Source: JACVRN01 sp036389255 (GTDB taxonomy: Bacteria; Acidobacteriota; Blastocatellia; Pyrinomonadales; Pyrinomonadaceae). Taken from it: 64,000 nucleotides of DNA. The DNA lies in assembly GCA_036389255.1 (NCBI GenBank), contig DASVQI010000024.1, positions 372,001 to 436,000 on the forward strand, given 5' to 3'. Within the stretch, counting starts at the first letter, position 1; every line of letters begins with the position of its first letter. Both the position numbers and the translations under genes were made by a program. The notes under the pieces were generated by a model. It was not told the DNA's origin and did not search any database. It saw only the letters and a program-made list of their open reading frames with translations. Below, in pieces: positions 48,781 through 58,800 of the stretch.

Positions 48781-48881
48781 GGAAGGTGCAGAAGGCCGCA
48801 GCGCCGATATGATGAATGAAAAGCTGTTTCAACTTAAACTCTCTATTTAATTCATCATTCCGCACTCTGCCTTCCGCATTC
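48781..48881. repeat. Heptamer repeat between mlaF and mlaD
   Basis: ATTCATC, ATTCCGC, ACTCTGC and CTTCCGC run in register from 48850. The left arm (48781-48820) is the imperfect complement, with an ATGATGAAT/ATTCATCAT core. The wording is related to the hairpin at 9391-9449. It separates the mlaF stop (48778) from the mlaD start (48890). Confidence 0.75.
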
Positions 48882-48889
48882 ACAAACTT

Positions 48890-50035
48890 ATGCCTCCTGC
48901 AAGAAAAACAATCGGCCTGAGCGAGCTGCGCGTCGGCATACTGGTCGTCGTTGCAATTGCAATCCTAATCTTCCTGATACTGAACGCCACGGGCGACATC
49001 AATCCGTTTGCGCGTAAGCTGCACCTGAGGGCGCAGTTCGCGCAGGCGGGCGGGCTGCGACCGGGAGCGGAAGTGCGACTGGCCGGAGTGCGCGTAGGCA
49101 AGGTGGAAGAGGTAAAGCTTCTGCCGCCTTCTACGGAGCCCGGTGCGCCGAAAGTCGAAGCGCGCCTGACCATTGATAATACGATTGACGGCCAGCCCGC
49201 GAACCAGCGCATACGCACAGACTCAACGGCGCAGCTTGATTCGCCAAGCTTGCTGGGCAACGAGAAGCTGATTAACATAGTGCCCGGCACAGCCATGGGC
49301 CAGCCCATACAGGAGAATGCCCTTCTGCCCTCTTCTTCGAGCGGTGGCATAGGCGACCTTGCCACTTCCGGCAACGACCTTGTGCAGCGCCTCAGCCGTA
49401 TTTCCGATCAGGTCAACGAGATTGTCGTAGGCATAAACAAGGGCGAAGGCTCTCTGGGGCGCTTCGTAAAAGACGAGGCTTTCTACAATAATCTGAACGT
49501 CACAATCCGAGACATAGACGAGGTGATAGCACAGATTAAGTCCGGGCAGGGCTCAGCCGGAAAATTCGTCAACGACCCGGCTCTCTATAACAACGCCAAC
49601 GACATAGCCATACAACTGCGCGCCATAGCGGAAGACATTCGCGCAGGCCGTGGCAGCATAGGCCGCTTCTACAGGGACGAAGAGTTCTACAACAACGTCA
49701 ATCAGACAGTGGCTCGCCTTAATCGCTCCGTAGACAAAATCGACTCCATCATAGCCGACGTACAGGCAGGACGAGGAACAATCGGCAGGCTCGTCACAGA
49801 CGAATCCATCTACAACGACGCCCGCGCAGCAATCGCGCGCTTCAACACGACGGCCGAACGCATAGACAACGTAGTCGCTGGGGCGCAGCGCGGCGAAGGC
49901 ACTCTCGGCAAACTAATAACCGACGACCAGCTCTACAACAACGTCAACCAGCTCTCATCCGAAGGCGTCAAGCTCATCTATGACTTCCGCCAGAACCCCA
50001 AGAAATACCTGACAGTCAAATTCGAGCTGTTCTAA
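48890..50035 (+). CDS. mlaD: MCE-domain substrate-binding protein (MlaD type) with C-terminal repeats
   Basis: 381 residues. One N-terminal span (LRVGILVVVAIAILIFLILN) and an MCE domain (about 45-145; FAQAGGLRPGAEVRLAGVRVGKVEEVKL, DSPSLLGNEKLINIVPG) form the lipid-binding ring. The C-terminal half has five copies of a 34-41-residue unit (GEGSLGRFVKDEAFYNNLN; GRGSIGRFYRDEEFYNNVN; GEGTLGKLITDDQLYNNVN), probably helices extending into the periplasm. This is the last gene before the AT-rich island. Confidence 0.88.
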   Translation: MPPARKTIGLSELRVGILVVVAIAILIFLILNATGDINPFARKLHLRAQFAQAGGLRPGAEVRLAGVRVGKVEEVKLLPPSTEPGAPKVEARLTIDNTIDGQPANQRIRTDSTAQLDSPSLLGNEKLINIVPGTAMGQPIQENALLPSSSSGGIGDLATSGNDLVQRLSRISDQVNEIVVGINKGEGSLGRFVKDEAFYNNLNVTIRDIDEVIAQIKSGQGSAGKFVNDPALYNNANDIAIQLRAIAEDIRAGRGSIGRFYRDEEFYNNVNQTVARLNRSVDKIDSIIADVQAGRGTIGRLVTDESIYNDARAAIARFNTTAERIDNVVAGAQRGEGTLGKLITDDQLYNNVNQLSSEGVKLIYDFRQNPKKYLTVKFELF

Positions 50036-50760
50036 ATGGAGCAACGCGTTGCAGAAGAGAAATTAAGCTCACAACTAAATAATTAAGTCTGCCATAAAGA
50101 AATTAAGCTCGCACCTGCGCGGAACTAGAATTTGGATTGAGGCGGGGAGATACCTCTACGGATTGTGGAGAGGAGAGCTGTTGAATCTCTTTTTGAGAAG
50201 AACAGTCATCCGGAACGCCCGCAACATACACAGCGCTCGGGAATGTAAATATAAATCTGGAAGGTTGTTTACTCCAACAGAGGCCCCATATCCTTCAATG
50301 CTCGAATACATGAGATGCAGAAGAGGCGGCAGTTGAAGATATATAATAAACCTAGTGGAAATAAGGCTATATAAAAGTGGCGAGCTTAATTATCCAGTTC
50401 GCGGAAAGGCTGAGAGCACATTCTATGTTTGTGGTAGACTTGGTTTTAGATTTGCCGCTTGATCATGATTCGAACCAAAGGACTTGGGGGCAAATTTGTG
50501 ACGGACTTATTTTCACTTCTACAAACGTTGTCCTCGGATAATTAAGTTATTCCCAAGCGCGGAGGCCATCAAAACAGGCTTCCTGCACTGTACTCCACAA
50601 AATAATCGAGTTCATTAAAGCTATGTGCTATCTCACGTAATTCATCTTTTTCGTTTTGTATTAAGTATTGATTGGTTAAGGAAGGCGTATGATATCCATA
50701 TCTCGCGCATTCGTCACCATTCCCAACGAGCTTTCTGTGCAATGACAAAAGTCGGCAAAG
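50036..50760. other. AT-rich junction region with no convincing gene
   Basis: Base composition changes here from GC-rich to AT-rich. A 12-bp palindrome gcaacgcgttgc (50041-50052) follows the mlaD stop. The sequence aattaagctc occurs at 50061-50070 and 50101-50110, and an exact 12-bp inverted partner gcgagcttaatt at 50380-50391. A minus-strand frame of about 59 codons (stop at 50571-50569, open to about 50745) reads like protein but has no recognised family. I see no other gene. Confidence 0.5.
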
Positions 50761-51072
50761 CGGCTACGTGACTTCCATGCAAGCTTGCCTGCGGTATCTA
50801 ACCAGCGCATTCGGTTTAAGCCGAAGTTCAGCACTCTTCTTGAACGAAAGGTCAAGTATCCGCCTTGCCCCATCTTCCATGAAAAGTGTTCTTATGGCGA
50901 AACGCCTATCAAGGTAATGTAGGCGAAGGTTGACCACTTTCGCCTCGGTGAAGCAGACGTGAAATTGAATGGAGAAAAGCCACCGGAGCATTACTGGCGG
51001 CTTGCCTATGAGTGGAGGAACTGTTATCTCAGTTACCGATGTCCAATCTACCAGCAGGTATCTGCTAGATAG
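50761..51072 (+). pseudogene. Remnant of an HNH endonuclease (TIGR02646/PtuB-like)
   Basis: The frame starting at 50761 encodes recognisable segments of the HNH endonuclease type found with retrons and AAA ATPases. Upstream is KVKYPPCPIFHEKCSYGETP, where the second Cys of the usual KCxYCE motif is Gly. An in-frame TAG at 50920-50922 interrupts it. AKVDHFRLGEADVKLNG (usual 'VDHFRPK') and PPEHYWRLAYEWRNCYLS follow, then YRCPIYQQ where the family has a Cys-x2-Cys-Asn. The stop, the lost Cys residues and absence of a start indicate decay. It probably belonged to a former defence locus in the same place. Confidence 0.7.
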
Positions 51073-51221
51073 TTGATGTTGTCTTTCTGTTGGGCCTTCA
51101 AGTTAGTCTGTAATATCGCTTCACGGTTGGCTGAATTTGTACTTGGCATTCCTCTTAAAAACGTTTTAGTTTCTTCCGAAACTGCTTTTGACAACTTCAC
51201 ATCTCATCGGAGGTGATAGCA
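51073..51221 (+). promoter_or_regulatory. Leader region of the SecA-like gene
   Basis: Contains a possible promoter, TTGGGC (51090-51095) and TAATAT (51111-51116) with a short 15-bp spacer. A small stem agtttc/gaaact (51168-51173 with 51178-51183) follows. The ribosome binding site GGAGGTGA (51209-51216) is a near-perfect Shine-Dalgarno and fixes the ATG at 51222. Confidence 0.4.
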
Positions 51222-54200
51222 ATGAACATTTTTGATGTTGTAACAAAGACAGTTGAATTAACAGGTAGAAGATTCACGAATGAAGATAGAAGCAGCATCA
51301 ATAAATTCAAGGCTGATTACACTGCTCTTACAGATGAGGCACTACAGGATATGCTGCACAATGCGGTTCGCGGCGTACGTCAAAATAAGAATTACCACTC
51401 AACTAGTACTTTTTCCTGGCTTCTGTCCTTCATCATGCGATTCATGCATAGGAAAAGCCCCACCACCTTGAATAATATTGCCCTTGCTATAGAAGCATTC
51501 AAAAGAGCACCGGCAGACCTCCCGCCCGGCTCACAACTCTTCCCACAGCAAATACAAGCTGCCATAACTCTCACAAGGCGCTGCTTAATTCAGATGGATA
51601 CTGGCGAAGGCAAGACCTATGCTTTACTTCCCTCCGCATTCGCCCTTGCGTGTGAGCATCATCAGGTCTACATCGTCTGCGCTAATGAATACCTCGCATG
51701 GAGGGACGCACGTCGGACACAGCCATTCTGGGAATTCGTCGGGCTCCCCCCCGGCTTATGCATAGAAGGTACGGCTTCATCTAACTGGTCTCATCGCATT
51801 ATCTACACCACCCTAGAACAATTAGTATTTAAGCATCTTAAGAATATCATCTCCGAACATAGTCCGGAACATCACCTCACCTTTGGTTCTATCCTACTCG
51901 ATGAGGCTGATGCTATTCTTCTAGATCAGGCAACGACAACCTTCAATCTGGTGCAAAACATTAATACTGCGGCGTTCGATTGGACGTATGCCATAGACTA
52001 TGCCAATACTCTGGTAGAAGAAGAGGACATTCTTACCGACCTTTATACTCTTAAGGCTAAACTAACCATCACTGGCGAGAAGCGCCTCCGCGATAATATT
52101 CACACTAAGCACAATTCCGGCCTCAAATACCTCATGCTCAGGCATGCAGTTGAAGTAGCCTACGTTGCAACTAGGATTGTAGAAGAGGGAAAAGATTATA
52201 TTACCGAAGGGGATAAAATTTATGCGATTGATAGAATATCCGGGCGAGTCCAGCGCAACATCACACCGCGTTGGATTGTCCCATTAGAATTTAAAAAAGG
52301 GCTTCCCTCAAGCCCCGAGTCCATTAATCTTGACACTATTTCCCCAGTAACGGTTCTTAATAAATTTCAGCATATGTCCGGCATGTCCGGAACTATTGCT
52401 AATGATGCTCTTGAATATCTCTTTACCTATTTACTCCCAACACAAGTAATCCCGCCTCGGAAGAAGAGATTCAATGGATTATTGCCCGATCAGATTTACA
52501 TGTCCAAGAAGGACGCATCAAGCCAATTGTGCAGCTGCGCTTTGGAGCTAATTGAGAAAGGCCGACCGGTTCTAATTGGGACTCAGACGATATTTGATGC
52601 AGAGATGCTCTACAAGGCGTTGTCATCTATCCTCCCCCCGGACATTAACCTCAGATTGCTAACCGGCAAAAATGATAAAGAGGCAGCTGAGATTTTTGAG
52701 CAAGCCGGGCAGGTTGGCTCTGTAGTTATATCAACCCAGCTTGCCGGACGAGGTGTAGATATAAGGTTGTCAGAAGAGGCAAAGAAGAATGGCGGAATGG
52801 TCTTACTTTCATTTGGCCATTCTCTGACTCTAAGGTATGACAAACAATTTGTTGGCCGTGTCGGCAGGCAAGGCGACCCTTTCACAGCAATCTTTTTTTG
52901 CTCCTATGATGATGAATTACTGAAGATATTTACTGGTGAGCGGATTAAAAGGTTAATGGAAAAACTTGGTCAAGAGGAGGGTGTTGGTATTGACAGTAAG
53001 ATGGTCAGTAAAAGAATCACGGGTGTACAGCAAAATATTAGGCAGCAACAGTTTTTGGAAAGACGGCAGGAGCTTGGCACTAACACTGCACAGGAAGAGG
53101 TCAGAGAATCAATTGAGATGTGGTTCGAATACCTGCAATTACCCTTTGAAGATGGGCAGGCAAGCCTACCTAGTGGTCAATCTCATACGGCTTCGGAGCA
53201 ATGCTCGAACGCGTTTCTAGATTGGACTATCAATCACTTCGTTGATAAAAATTTAACTTCCCTTCTGAAAGGCAAGAAAGATATCAGTGAACAGGAAGCC
53301 GAATACATTTCCGAATTCATCAATCGCACCCTTAATCTTATTAATAAGAGGAGATTTTCACCGTCTGACATTGAAGGGCTTGATCAAGCTACGGCCACTC
53401 AGGAAATCCGCACGCGCCTGTTAAAAATAATGGGCGACAGCATTACTTCTTATTGGGCCCTCCGCCAAAAAGTCTTAGAAAGCGGCTATCTGGGATTTCT
53501 GTTTCGTCCCGAATCCACAGAAGAAGCGCTCTCTCTATCAGAGGGGCAGGTTCACCTAACGAATAATCAAATTAAAGCCATATTTCACCGAACTCCCCGC
53601 AAAATTGCTTTCTGGAGTATTTTATCTTCATGGGTCGAATTCCAGCAGGAATGGAGCCGGATTATTCATCGGGCTCGTGTAAAGTCACAGTCTATCCTTG
53701 AGTACTATCGAATTATCACTGACCAAACCATCAGCGAGTGGGAAAAGAGAGAAGGATATATTTCGACCAAAGTCATACAAAGTCTTGCACATTGTGATCA
53801 ACCGTCTGCACTTGATGAGCTGTTTGTCTATGATGACAATATTGTATATACGACCGAACCTGCTTTTGATAACTCCTACGACTGGCATCAGGCTTCGCCC
53901 GAGGGCAATCTTGACCTAACAAATGTGGATAACATCCAACTTCTTGTGAACTACTTCGCTGAGCAATCTATTGAGATGTTGGATGAGGACTTTAGCAAGT
54001 CACAACTTACACGTCTTCTTAACGATTTTAATCGCAAGCACCCGCTCCACACATTGCAGACGCCTGTACAAATTCAACGTGCGCTTGAAGACGTGCTAGC
54101 CGAACAAATTGCTGACGGCGTTAATGAAGAACGTAGGAAGAAGAATAAGAAGTGGATACGCGCATTCCTTATCTTCTTGCGTGACCGCAAGCTGGTCGGG

Positions 54201-55598
54201 CCTCTACCTGCTTTCCACCATCACTTTACATCCGCTATAGCGCAACTCTTCGAAAACATCACAGAGACGAAGACGGCAATTACTACCGTTGGCATTATAG
54301 CTTTCATTGGCGTATATGCCCTTCTCACATACTTTGGTAAGTTTTGTGAGCCGAAGCAATTTGACACTCTAGGTACAGTAGTAGATTCAATACTATTTGG
54401 CAGCCTGCTCAGTAAAGGAGCGATTACTGCTCCGGCTTTCGGCGTTATGATAGCTGGCATACTAGCTGCTGGTATCTTAACTTCATCAGGGATCAGCTAT
54501 GTCAGGCGAGATAGATTAGAAGGTCTAATTGTTATACTTCTTCAATTAATCTTTGCTTGGTGGCTAACCCGTTGGACATATGATGGTTTCGCTTCTCCAC
54601 TGCTGTACGTTCGCTCCGTCATAGTATTCCTCTCAATCATAGTCATCGCTAGGGTCACACAAAAAGTAACATGGTGGCTAGAGCATGACGTAGGGGTTTC
54701 ACTTATTTCAGGTTGGCTGACCTATAATATAGCTGTTATTTTCATACCTTTACTCCTAAGCCAGTACGCAAACATCTATCTGCCACTTATATGTTTCGGA
54801 GCGGGCGTTCTTGTCTTTAATTTGAGCCATCAATTCAACAATAAAGAGATTGAGCTAGTATCAACGCGTCTGTTGAATTCTGAGCGTAGTATGGACGTAG
54901 AAGAAATATCCAGCAGTATCCGTGTTGAAGGCAACTGCGGCTCTCTCCCGCATATTTACGGTATTCTTTTAGCGTGGTTGGCTTATCAAATCCTTTCCGC
55001 AACACTTTCTGCCAGCAGCCCCGAATTAAATAGAAGAATCATTACATACACTCCCATTACTATATACCTGATCTCAACATTCTTATGGACGTCTCTTATA
55101 TTAAACAAGAGATTCTCACCTGATTTGTGGGAGAAAGATTTGAACTTGAAAAGTCAGGCAATTAAGGATGCTCCAGATAGTGAGGCCATTCGATACAAGC
55201 TTAATGATGTAAAAAAAGCATTGCTCTGGCGTGAGCTTCTCTTCCAAGGATTTCTTATAATAGCTGTATCTATAGTTTTATATGATTACAGATTAGCGGC
55301 CACTTGGTTCCCACTGGGAGTCCTTATCGTCTTCTCTGCTTACCTATTTGGAGATCACAGCCGCGCATTTGTTATCCAACTCTACAGGCTGCTGTTCAGT
55401 CGTCTTCCCTACAGAATTGAGACACTTGACCTCTCAAAAATTAAGGAGCCAGAGATTAAGCTTTCGGCTCGTGTTCGTATTAAGCGCTTCTTTGAGGATC
55501 GTATCGGCTTGGTTATCACTATAATACTGTTAATGATAGAAGGGGTAGATTTCATTCAAAAGGTTTGGGAATTTATCGGCAGGTTCAAGAAACGTTAA
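51222..55598 (+). CDS. SecA-like motor ATPase fused to a polytopic membrane domain
   Basis: 1458 residues; the start is ATG 51222 with GGAGGTGA upstream. The N-terminal about 620 residues follow SecA. Motif I is MDTGEGKTY (about 127-132). The adjacent 'NDYLA-RDA' segment reads ANEYLAWRDAR. Walker B is SILLDEADAILLDQA, a true DEAD. The cross-linking (PPXD) region survives in shortened form, ending EGKDYITEGDKIYAIDRISG. Motif V is STQLAGRGVDI (SecA: TNMAGRGTDI), motif VI is FVGRVGRQGDP, and a SecA scaffold-like helix is VSKRITGVQQNIRQQQFLERR. A helical middle (about 620-1015) is unrecognised. Residues about 1020-1455 contain some ten hydrophobic spans (TTVGIIAFIGVYALLTYF; AFGVMIAGILAAGILTSSG; LLLSQYANIYLPLICFGAGV). 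True SecA is soluble, about 900 residues, and partners SecYEG. Here the motor has its own membrane domain. Function is inferred, not known; the gene is AT-rich and precedes the STAND-like gene in the same direction. Confidence 0.85.
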   Translation: MNIFDVVTKTVELTGRRFTNEDRSSINKFKADYTALTDEALQDMLHNAVRGVRQNKNYHSTSTFSWLLSFIMRFMHRKSPTTLNNIALAIEAFKRAPADLPPGSQLFPQQIQAAITLTRRCLIQMDTGEGKTYALLPSAFALACEHHQVYIVCANEYLAWRDARRTQPFWEFVGLPPGLCIEGTASSNWSHRIIYTTLEQLVFKHLKNIISEHSPEHHLTFGSILLDEADAILLDQATTTFNLVQNINTAAFDWTYAIDYANTLVEEEDILTDLYTLKAKLTITGEKRLRDNIHTKHNSGLKYLMLRHAVEVAYVATRIVEEGKDYITEGDKIYAIDRISGRVQRNITPRWIVPLEFKKGLPSSPESINLDTISPVTVLNKFQHMSGMSGTIANDALEYLFTYLLPTQVIPPRKKRFNGLLPDQIYMSKKDASSQLCSCALELIEKGRPVLIGTQTIFDAEMLYKALSSILPPDINLRLLTGKNDKEAAEIFEQAGQVGSVVISTQLAGRGVDIRLSEEAKKNGGMVLLSFGHSLTLRYDKQFVGRVGRQGDPFTAIFFCSYDDELLKIFTGERIKRLMEKLGQEEGVGIDSKMVSKRITGVQQNIRQQQFLERRQELGTNTAQEEVRESIEMWFEYLQLPFEDGQASLPSGQSHTASEQCSNAFLDWTINHFVDKNLTSLLKGKKDISEQEAEYISEFINRTLNLINKRRFSPSDIEGLDQATATQEIRTRLLKIMGDSITSYWALRQKVLESGYLGFLFRPESTEEALSLSEGQVHLTNNQIKAIFHRTPRKIAFWSILSSWVEFQQEWSRIIHRARVKSQSILEYYRIITDQTISEWEKREGYISTKVIQSLAHCDQPSALDELFVYDDNIVYTTEPAFDNSYDWHQASPEGNLDLTNVDNIQLLVNYFAEQSIEMLDEDFSKSQLTRLLNDFNRKHPLHTLQTPVQIQRALEDVLAEQIADGVNEERRKKNKKWIRAFLIFLRDRKLVGPLPAFHHHFTSAIAQLFENITETKTAITTVGIIAFIGVYALLTYFGKFCEPKQFDTLGTVVDSILFGSLLSKGAITAPAFGVMIAGILAAGILTSSGISYVRRDRLEGLIVILLQLIFAWWLTRWTYDGFASPLLYVRSVIVFLSIIVIARVTQKVTWWLEHDVGVSLISGWLTYNIAVIFIPLLLSQYANIYLPLICFGAGVLVFNLSHQFNNKEIELVSTRLLNSERSMDVEEISSSIRVEGNCGSLPHIYGILLAWLAYQILSATLSASSPELNRRIITYTPITIYLISTFLWTSLILNKRFSPDLWEKDLNLKSQAIKDAPDSEAIRYKLNDVKKALLWRELLFQGFLIIAVSIVLYDYRLAATWFPLGVLIVFSAYLFGDHSRAFVIQLYRLLFSRLPYRIETLDLSKIKEPEIKLSARVRIKRFFEDRIGLVITIILLMIEGVDFIQKVWEFIGRFKKR

Positions 55599-55827
55599 AA
55601 GCAGACTTCTTAAAATTATCAGGTAAGAACTTTATCGTTCGCTCAATTCTCCAGCCACGCAAAGACGTTCGCAGTCATACTGTTGATAATCAGACTCAAT
55701 CAAACGTTTCGCTTTTATCTTAATGACCTCTTGTATTCGTGTTTCTCAGTTGCTAATGTATGTTCTATTAATAGAACTGGTAACATGTATTGCCTTTATT
55801 TACGCTTAAAACCTCAAAGGAAACCTA
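55599..55827. other. Intergenic region between the two island genes
   Basis: 229 bp, AT-rich, without a heptamer hairpin. It holds the palindrome and likely promoter of the downstream gene near 55743-55777 and the aaaggaaa ribosome binding site just before ATG 55828. No other feature is visible. Confidence 0.6.
55743..55777 (+). promoter_or_regulatory. Promoter with a perfect 16-bp palindrome over the -10 box
   Basis: TTCTCA (55743-55748) and TATTAA (55766-55771) are 17 bp apart. The palindrome gttctattaatagaac (55762-55777) is centred on the -10 element, about 50 bases before the ATG. It looks like an operator for a repressor or autoregulator of the STAND-like gene. No regulator gene is encoded in the island. 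Confidence 0.5.
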
Positions 55828-58800
55828 ATGCCCAAAGTTAGAAGTGGAGGCTCAGACCAGCGTCGTGGGGCTGCCTATCAAGACCACAGCTTGTTATTTT
55901 ATATCCTCTCACGCTTAACCGCACACCCTGATTTAGAGGCGGTCATCGAAGCTGTAGAAGACGCTAAGATTATCTACAATATTGATAAGGACGGCTCGCG
56001 CGTTGTCATAACAGAGTACGTTCAATGCAAGAAGCGCGAGAAACCGAGCAACGGGCAAATACATGCGGGACTTACCAATCAAGATCGTTGGATTAAAGGC
56101 ACATTTTATGTACGTGAGCTTGAAGACTGGCTCGTGACAAAGCGCGAGGGCGTCGTTACAGCGAAGCTGCTTAACGATAATCCCAACGCCTTTTATACGG
56201 CATTGATATTCGGCTATTTGACCCCGAAGCTGGAGCTCTTTGTTCCGACTGATGTTGAGGATTACTTACCAATACTATACCCCTCGAATCTCAACGAAAA
56301 ATTTGACGTATCCCACAGCCATAAAGCTAAATCCCTTAAGCTTCACAGCAAAACCTACAATAAAATTATCAGTGAAGAAAGTCTTAAGAGGGTACGCATC
56401 CTGACGACCGGCTCCCCTCAAGAATTAGAGACGATATGTTGGCGCATGCTGACAACGCCGGATTTATTTGGAGTCAGCAAACATAAGGTTGACTCCGTCC
56501 TTAATGAGCTACAAAGGCTGATCCTTGAGGCCAGTCAAATTCAAGGAAGCATAACTGGCAGTAAACTTAGAGAAATAATCCAGTCGGGCAGGATGGAGCG
56601 AGGTATCTGGCAGGAAGCCGGCAAAGTATTGAAAACAGGTATCGAGCGCCAAGCTAATATTAATGAAGGAGAAACTCTAAGCCAATATGATTTTGAACAC
56701 GGTCATTTTGCTGTCTACAGGGAGATGCGGCAGGCGCTGGAGGCCATTAAAGACCCGGGAGCGCTTGTCGTCATCTCAGGCTCTGTGGGTTCCGGTAAAA
56801 CAACATTATGTAAATACTTAATCTATAAATTCCTGAGTGATAAGGCGAATCGCCGTGCTTATTATCTTAGCGCCTTACCTACTACGGTCTTGGATGACGA
56901 AACCGATTTTCTGGAGCAAAATATTCATAGCGATACCTTATTTATCGTTGACGACCAACACTTGGCCCAAGCGGAAGTATTCTCTCTCATAGAAAAATTC
57001 TGGGACTACAAAACTTCGGGGAACGCAGATGCCCGCTTGGTAATAAGCTCAAAAATAAACTATGGCCGGACGGAGTCTCTGGGCGAAGGCCATACTTCCA
57101 GTCTCCTCCGTCACGCTATTCAAATTAATCTTCCCCTAAACTCCAGGGAGACTGTAGAACAGCTAATCTCACAAATAAAGCAATCAACTAATCTTGAGAC
57201 GCAGCTTTCGACTAGAGAAATAGCAAACTTGAGTGATGGGGTTTTGGGCGTTGCTCTAATCATAGCGCGATGCGCGCGCAGGCTATCAGGCGATTTGAGT
57301 TTAGAAGGAATTTTTACTGCGCATAACTTGCGCTCGCAGATTGCGAGGTGGATACTCAGCTATCTGCCGGAGTTGAAAGAGACAAGCGATTTTGAGAATA
57401 AAGTAGTTCCCCTTTTCGTCATCAGCGCGTTCGGTCTTCCGATTCCCGAAGATTATTCACGCTCCGTTATCGTAGAGCTTAATCGTGTCGGATTTTTAGA
57501 ACCATATGAAACCGAGAATACTAATCACCTCTACCGTGCGGTAGATATCAATCTAGCTTTTATCCTGCAAGAACAATATAAGCACGCTCATCTAGCCATT
57601 CTGAAAGACTACGTTACGAGATATCCGCAATGGCTCCCGATGGCCCTCACTAGAGTTGCCGACTGGAAAGAGAGTCAGGAAACCCTAAAGCAACTTAGCC
57701 GCTCAAAGTTTGAGCTCATTGTGAGAAACATAAGCGCTATAACGTCTCCTTACAGTCTTAAGGATAGAACAAATATCCTACAAGCAATCCGTAGCAGCTC
57801 TCGTTACACTTCAAACAGAGTTTTTGAAAGATGGGCGTATCCTGCCGAACAACCCAACGACTATTTTTTCATTGATGTTATCGCAAAGGCCGGGACTGCC
57901 AGAGAGCTGACCAGCTTCCTCAAGCTTGCTGAGCGCTTTGACAAAGACCTACAAATATTGCCGGACATGGCAGCGACGCAATTAATGCGGGACGAAAGCC
58001 AAAGTGTCCTCTCACTGATAAAAGATAAGTCGTGCAGACTGGATGATGCTGCCGCCACCATTCGCGCTCTCAAAGCTTTTTCCAAAGGATTCGCAGAGCA
58101 GTTATACAAAGAGTTTACGGCATCCGAAGAGTTCGACGCGAAGCTATCCGGCACGGAGGTCGCGGACGACGGCTTATCCATCTTGCTGCGCTTCTGCGAA
58201 GAGATTAAGAGAGTTGATCAGGTTGAAGCTTATAAACGCCTTGAGACGCATCTGCCTCCAGAGAAAATAATCCAGACCACTTTAGGTCATATAAGCGGCA
58301 TTAATACGCTGTCTGTGTTTCTTTTACGCTTGCATCATCTACAGCCGCGCTTGGCCGCAAATTTGGTGTCAGAGTTATGGGATAATCATAAATCGAAGGT
58401 TGAAAGTTTACTCAGACGTGAAAGATATCTGGATACATTGACTCAGGACTTCTATGCCTTCTCCAGAATTAATAAGATTATTACTATTCGAATCGCTAAC
58501 GAAATCTTCGATAGGCTTCTCTTCTTATTTCAGAACGAAAACAAGTTTTCAATTATTGGCTCCACAATCGAAAGTACATGGAAATACACTTCACGTAAGT
58601 TATCGCTACGGTTGTGTGAGTCCATGGATAAAAATAAGATTTTGGGCCTTCTGCTGAACGAAAGGCGCTATGCCGATAAGGTTGGTAGGTTTCTCTTTTA
58701 TCTTAGCAAAGCTTCAGGGCCAACGGCTGCGTGGTTCGAGGAGCAACTCGACTACAAGTATTTTCTGCGCGCGGCGCGCATCCCCCGACTCAGAGATTTG

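Noticed and set aside
50569..50745. Minus-strand frame of about 59 codons reading like protein (GYHTPSLTNQYLIQNEKDEL)
   Set aside because: No start codon with a ribosome binding site and no family recognised; an open run of this length is not rare in AT-rich DNA. It may be a gene remnant but is not called.
51222..55598. Housekeeping SecA translocase
   Set aside because: Too long, has a shortened cross-linking region, lacks the C-terminal zinc/SecB tail and carries a membrane domain; it sits in an AT-rich island, so it is treated as a divergent SecA-like protein.
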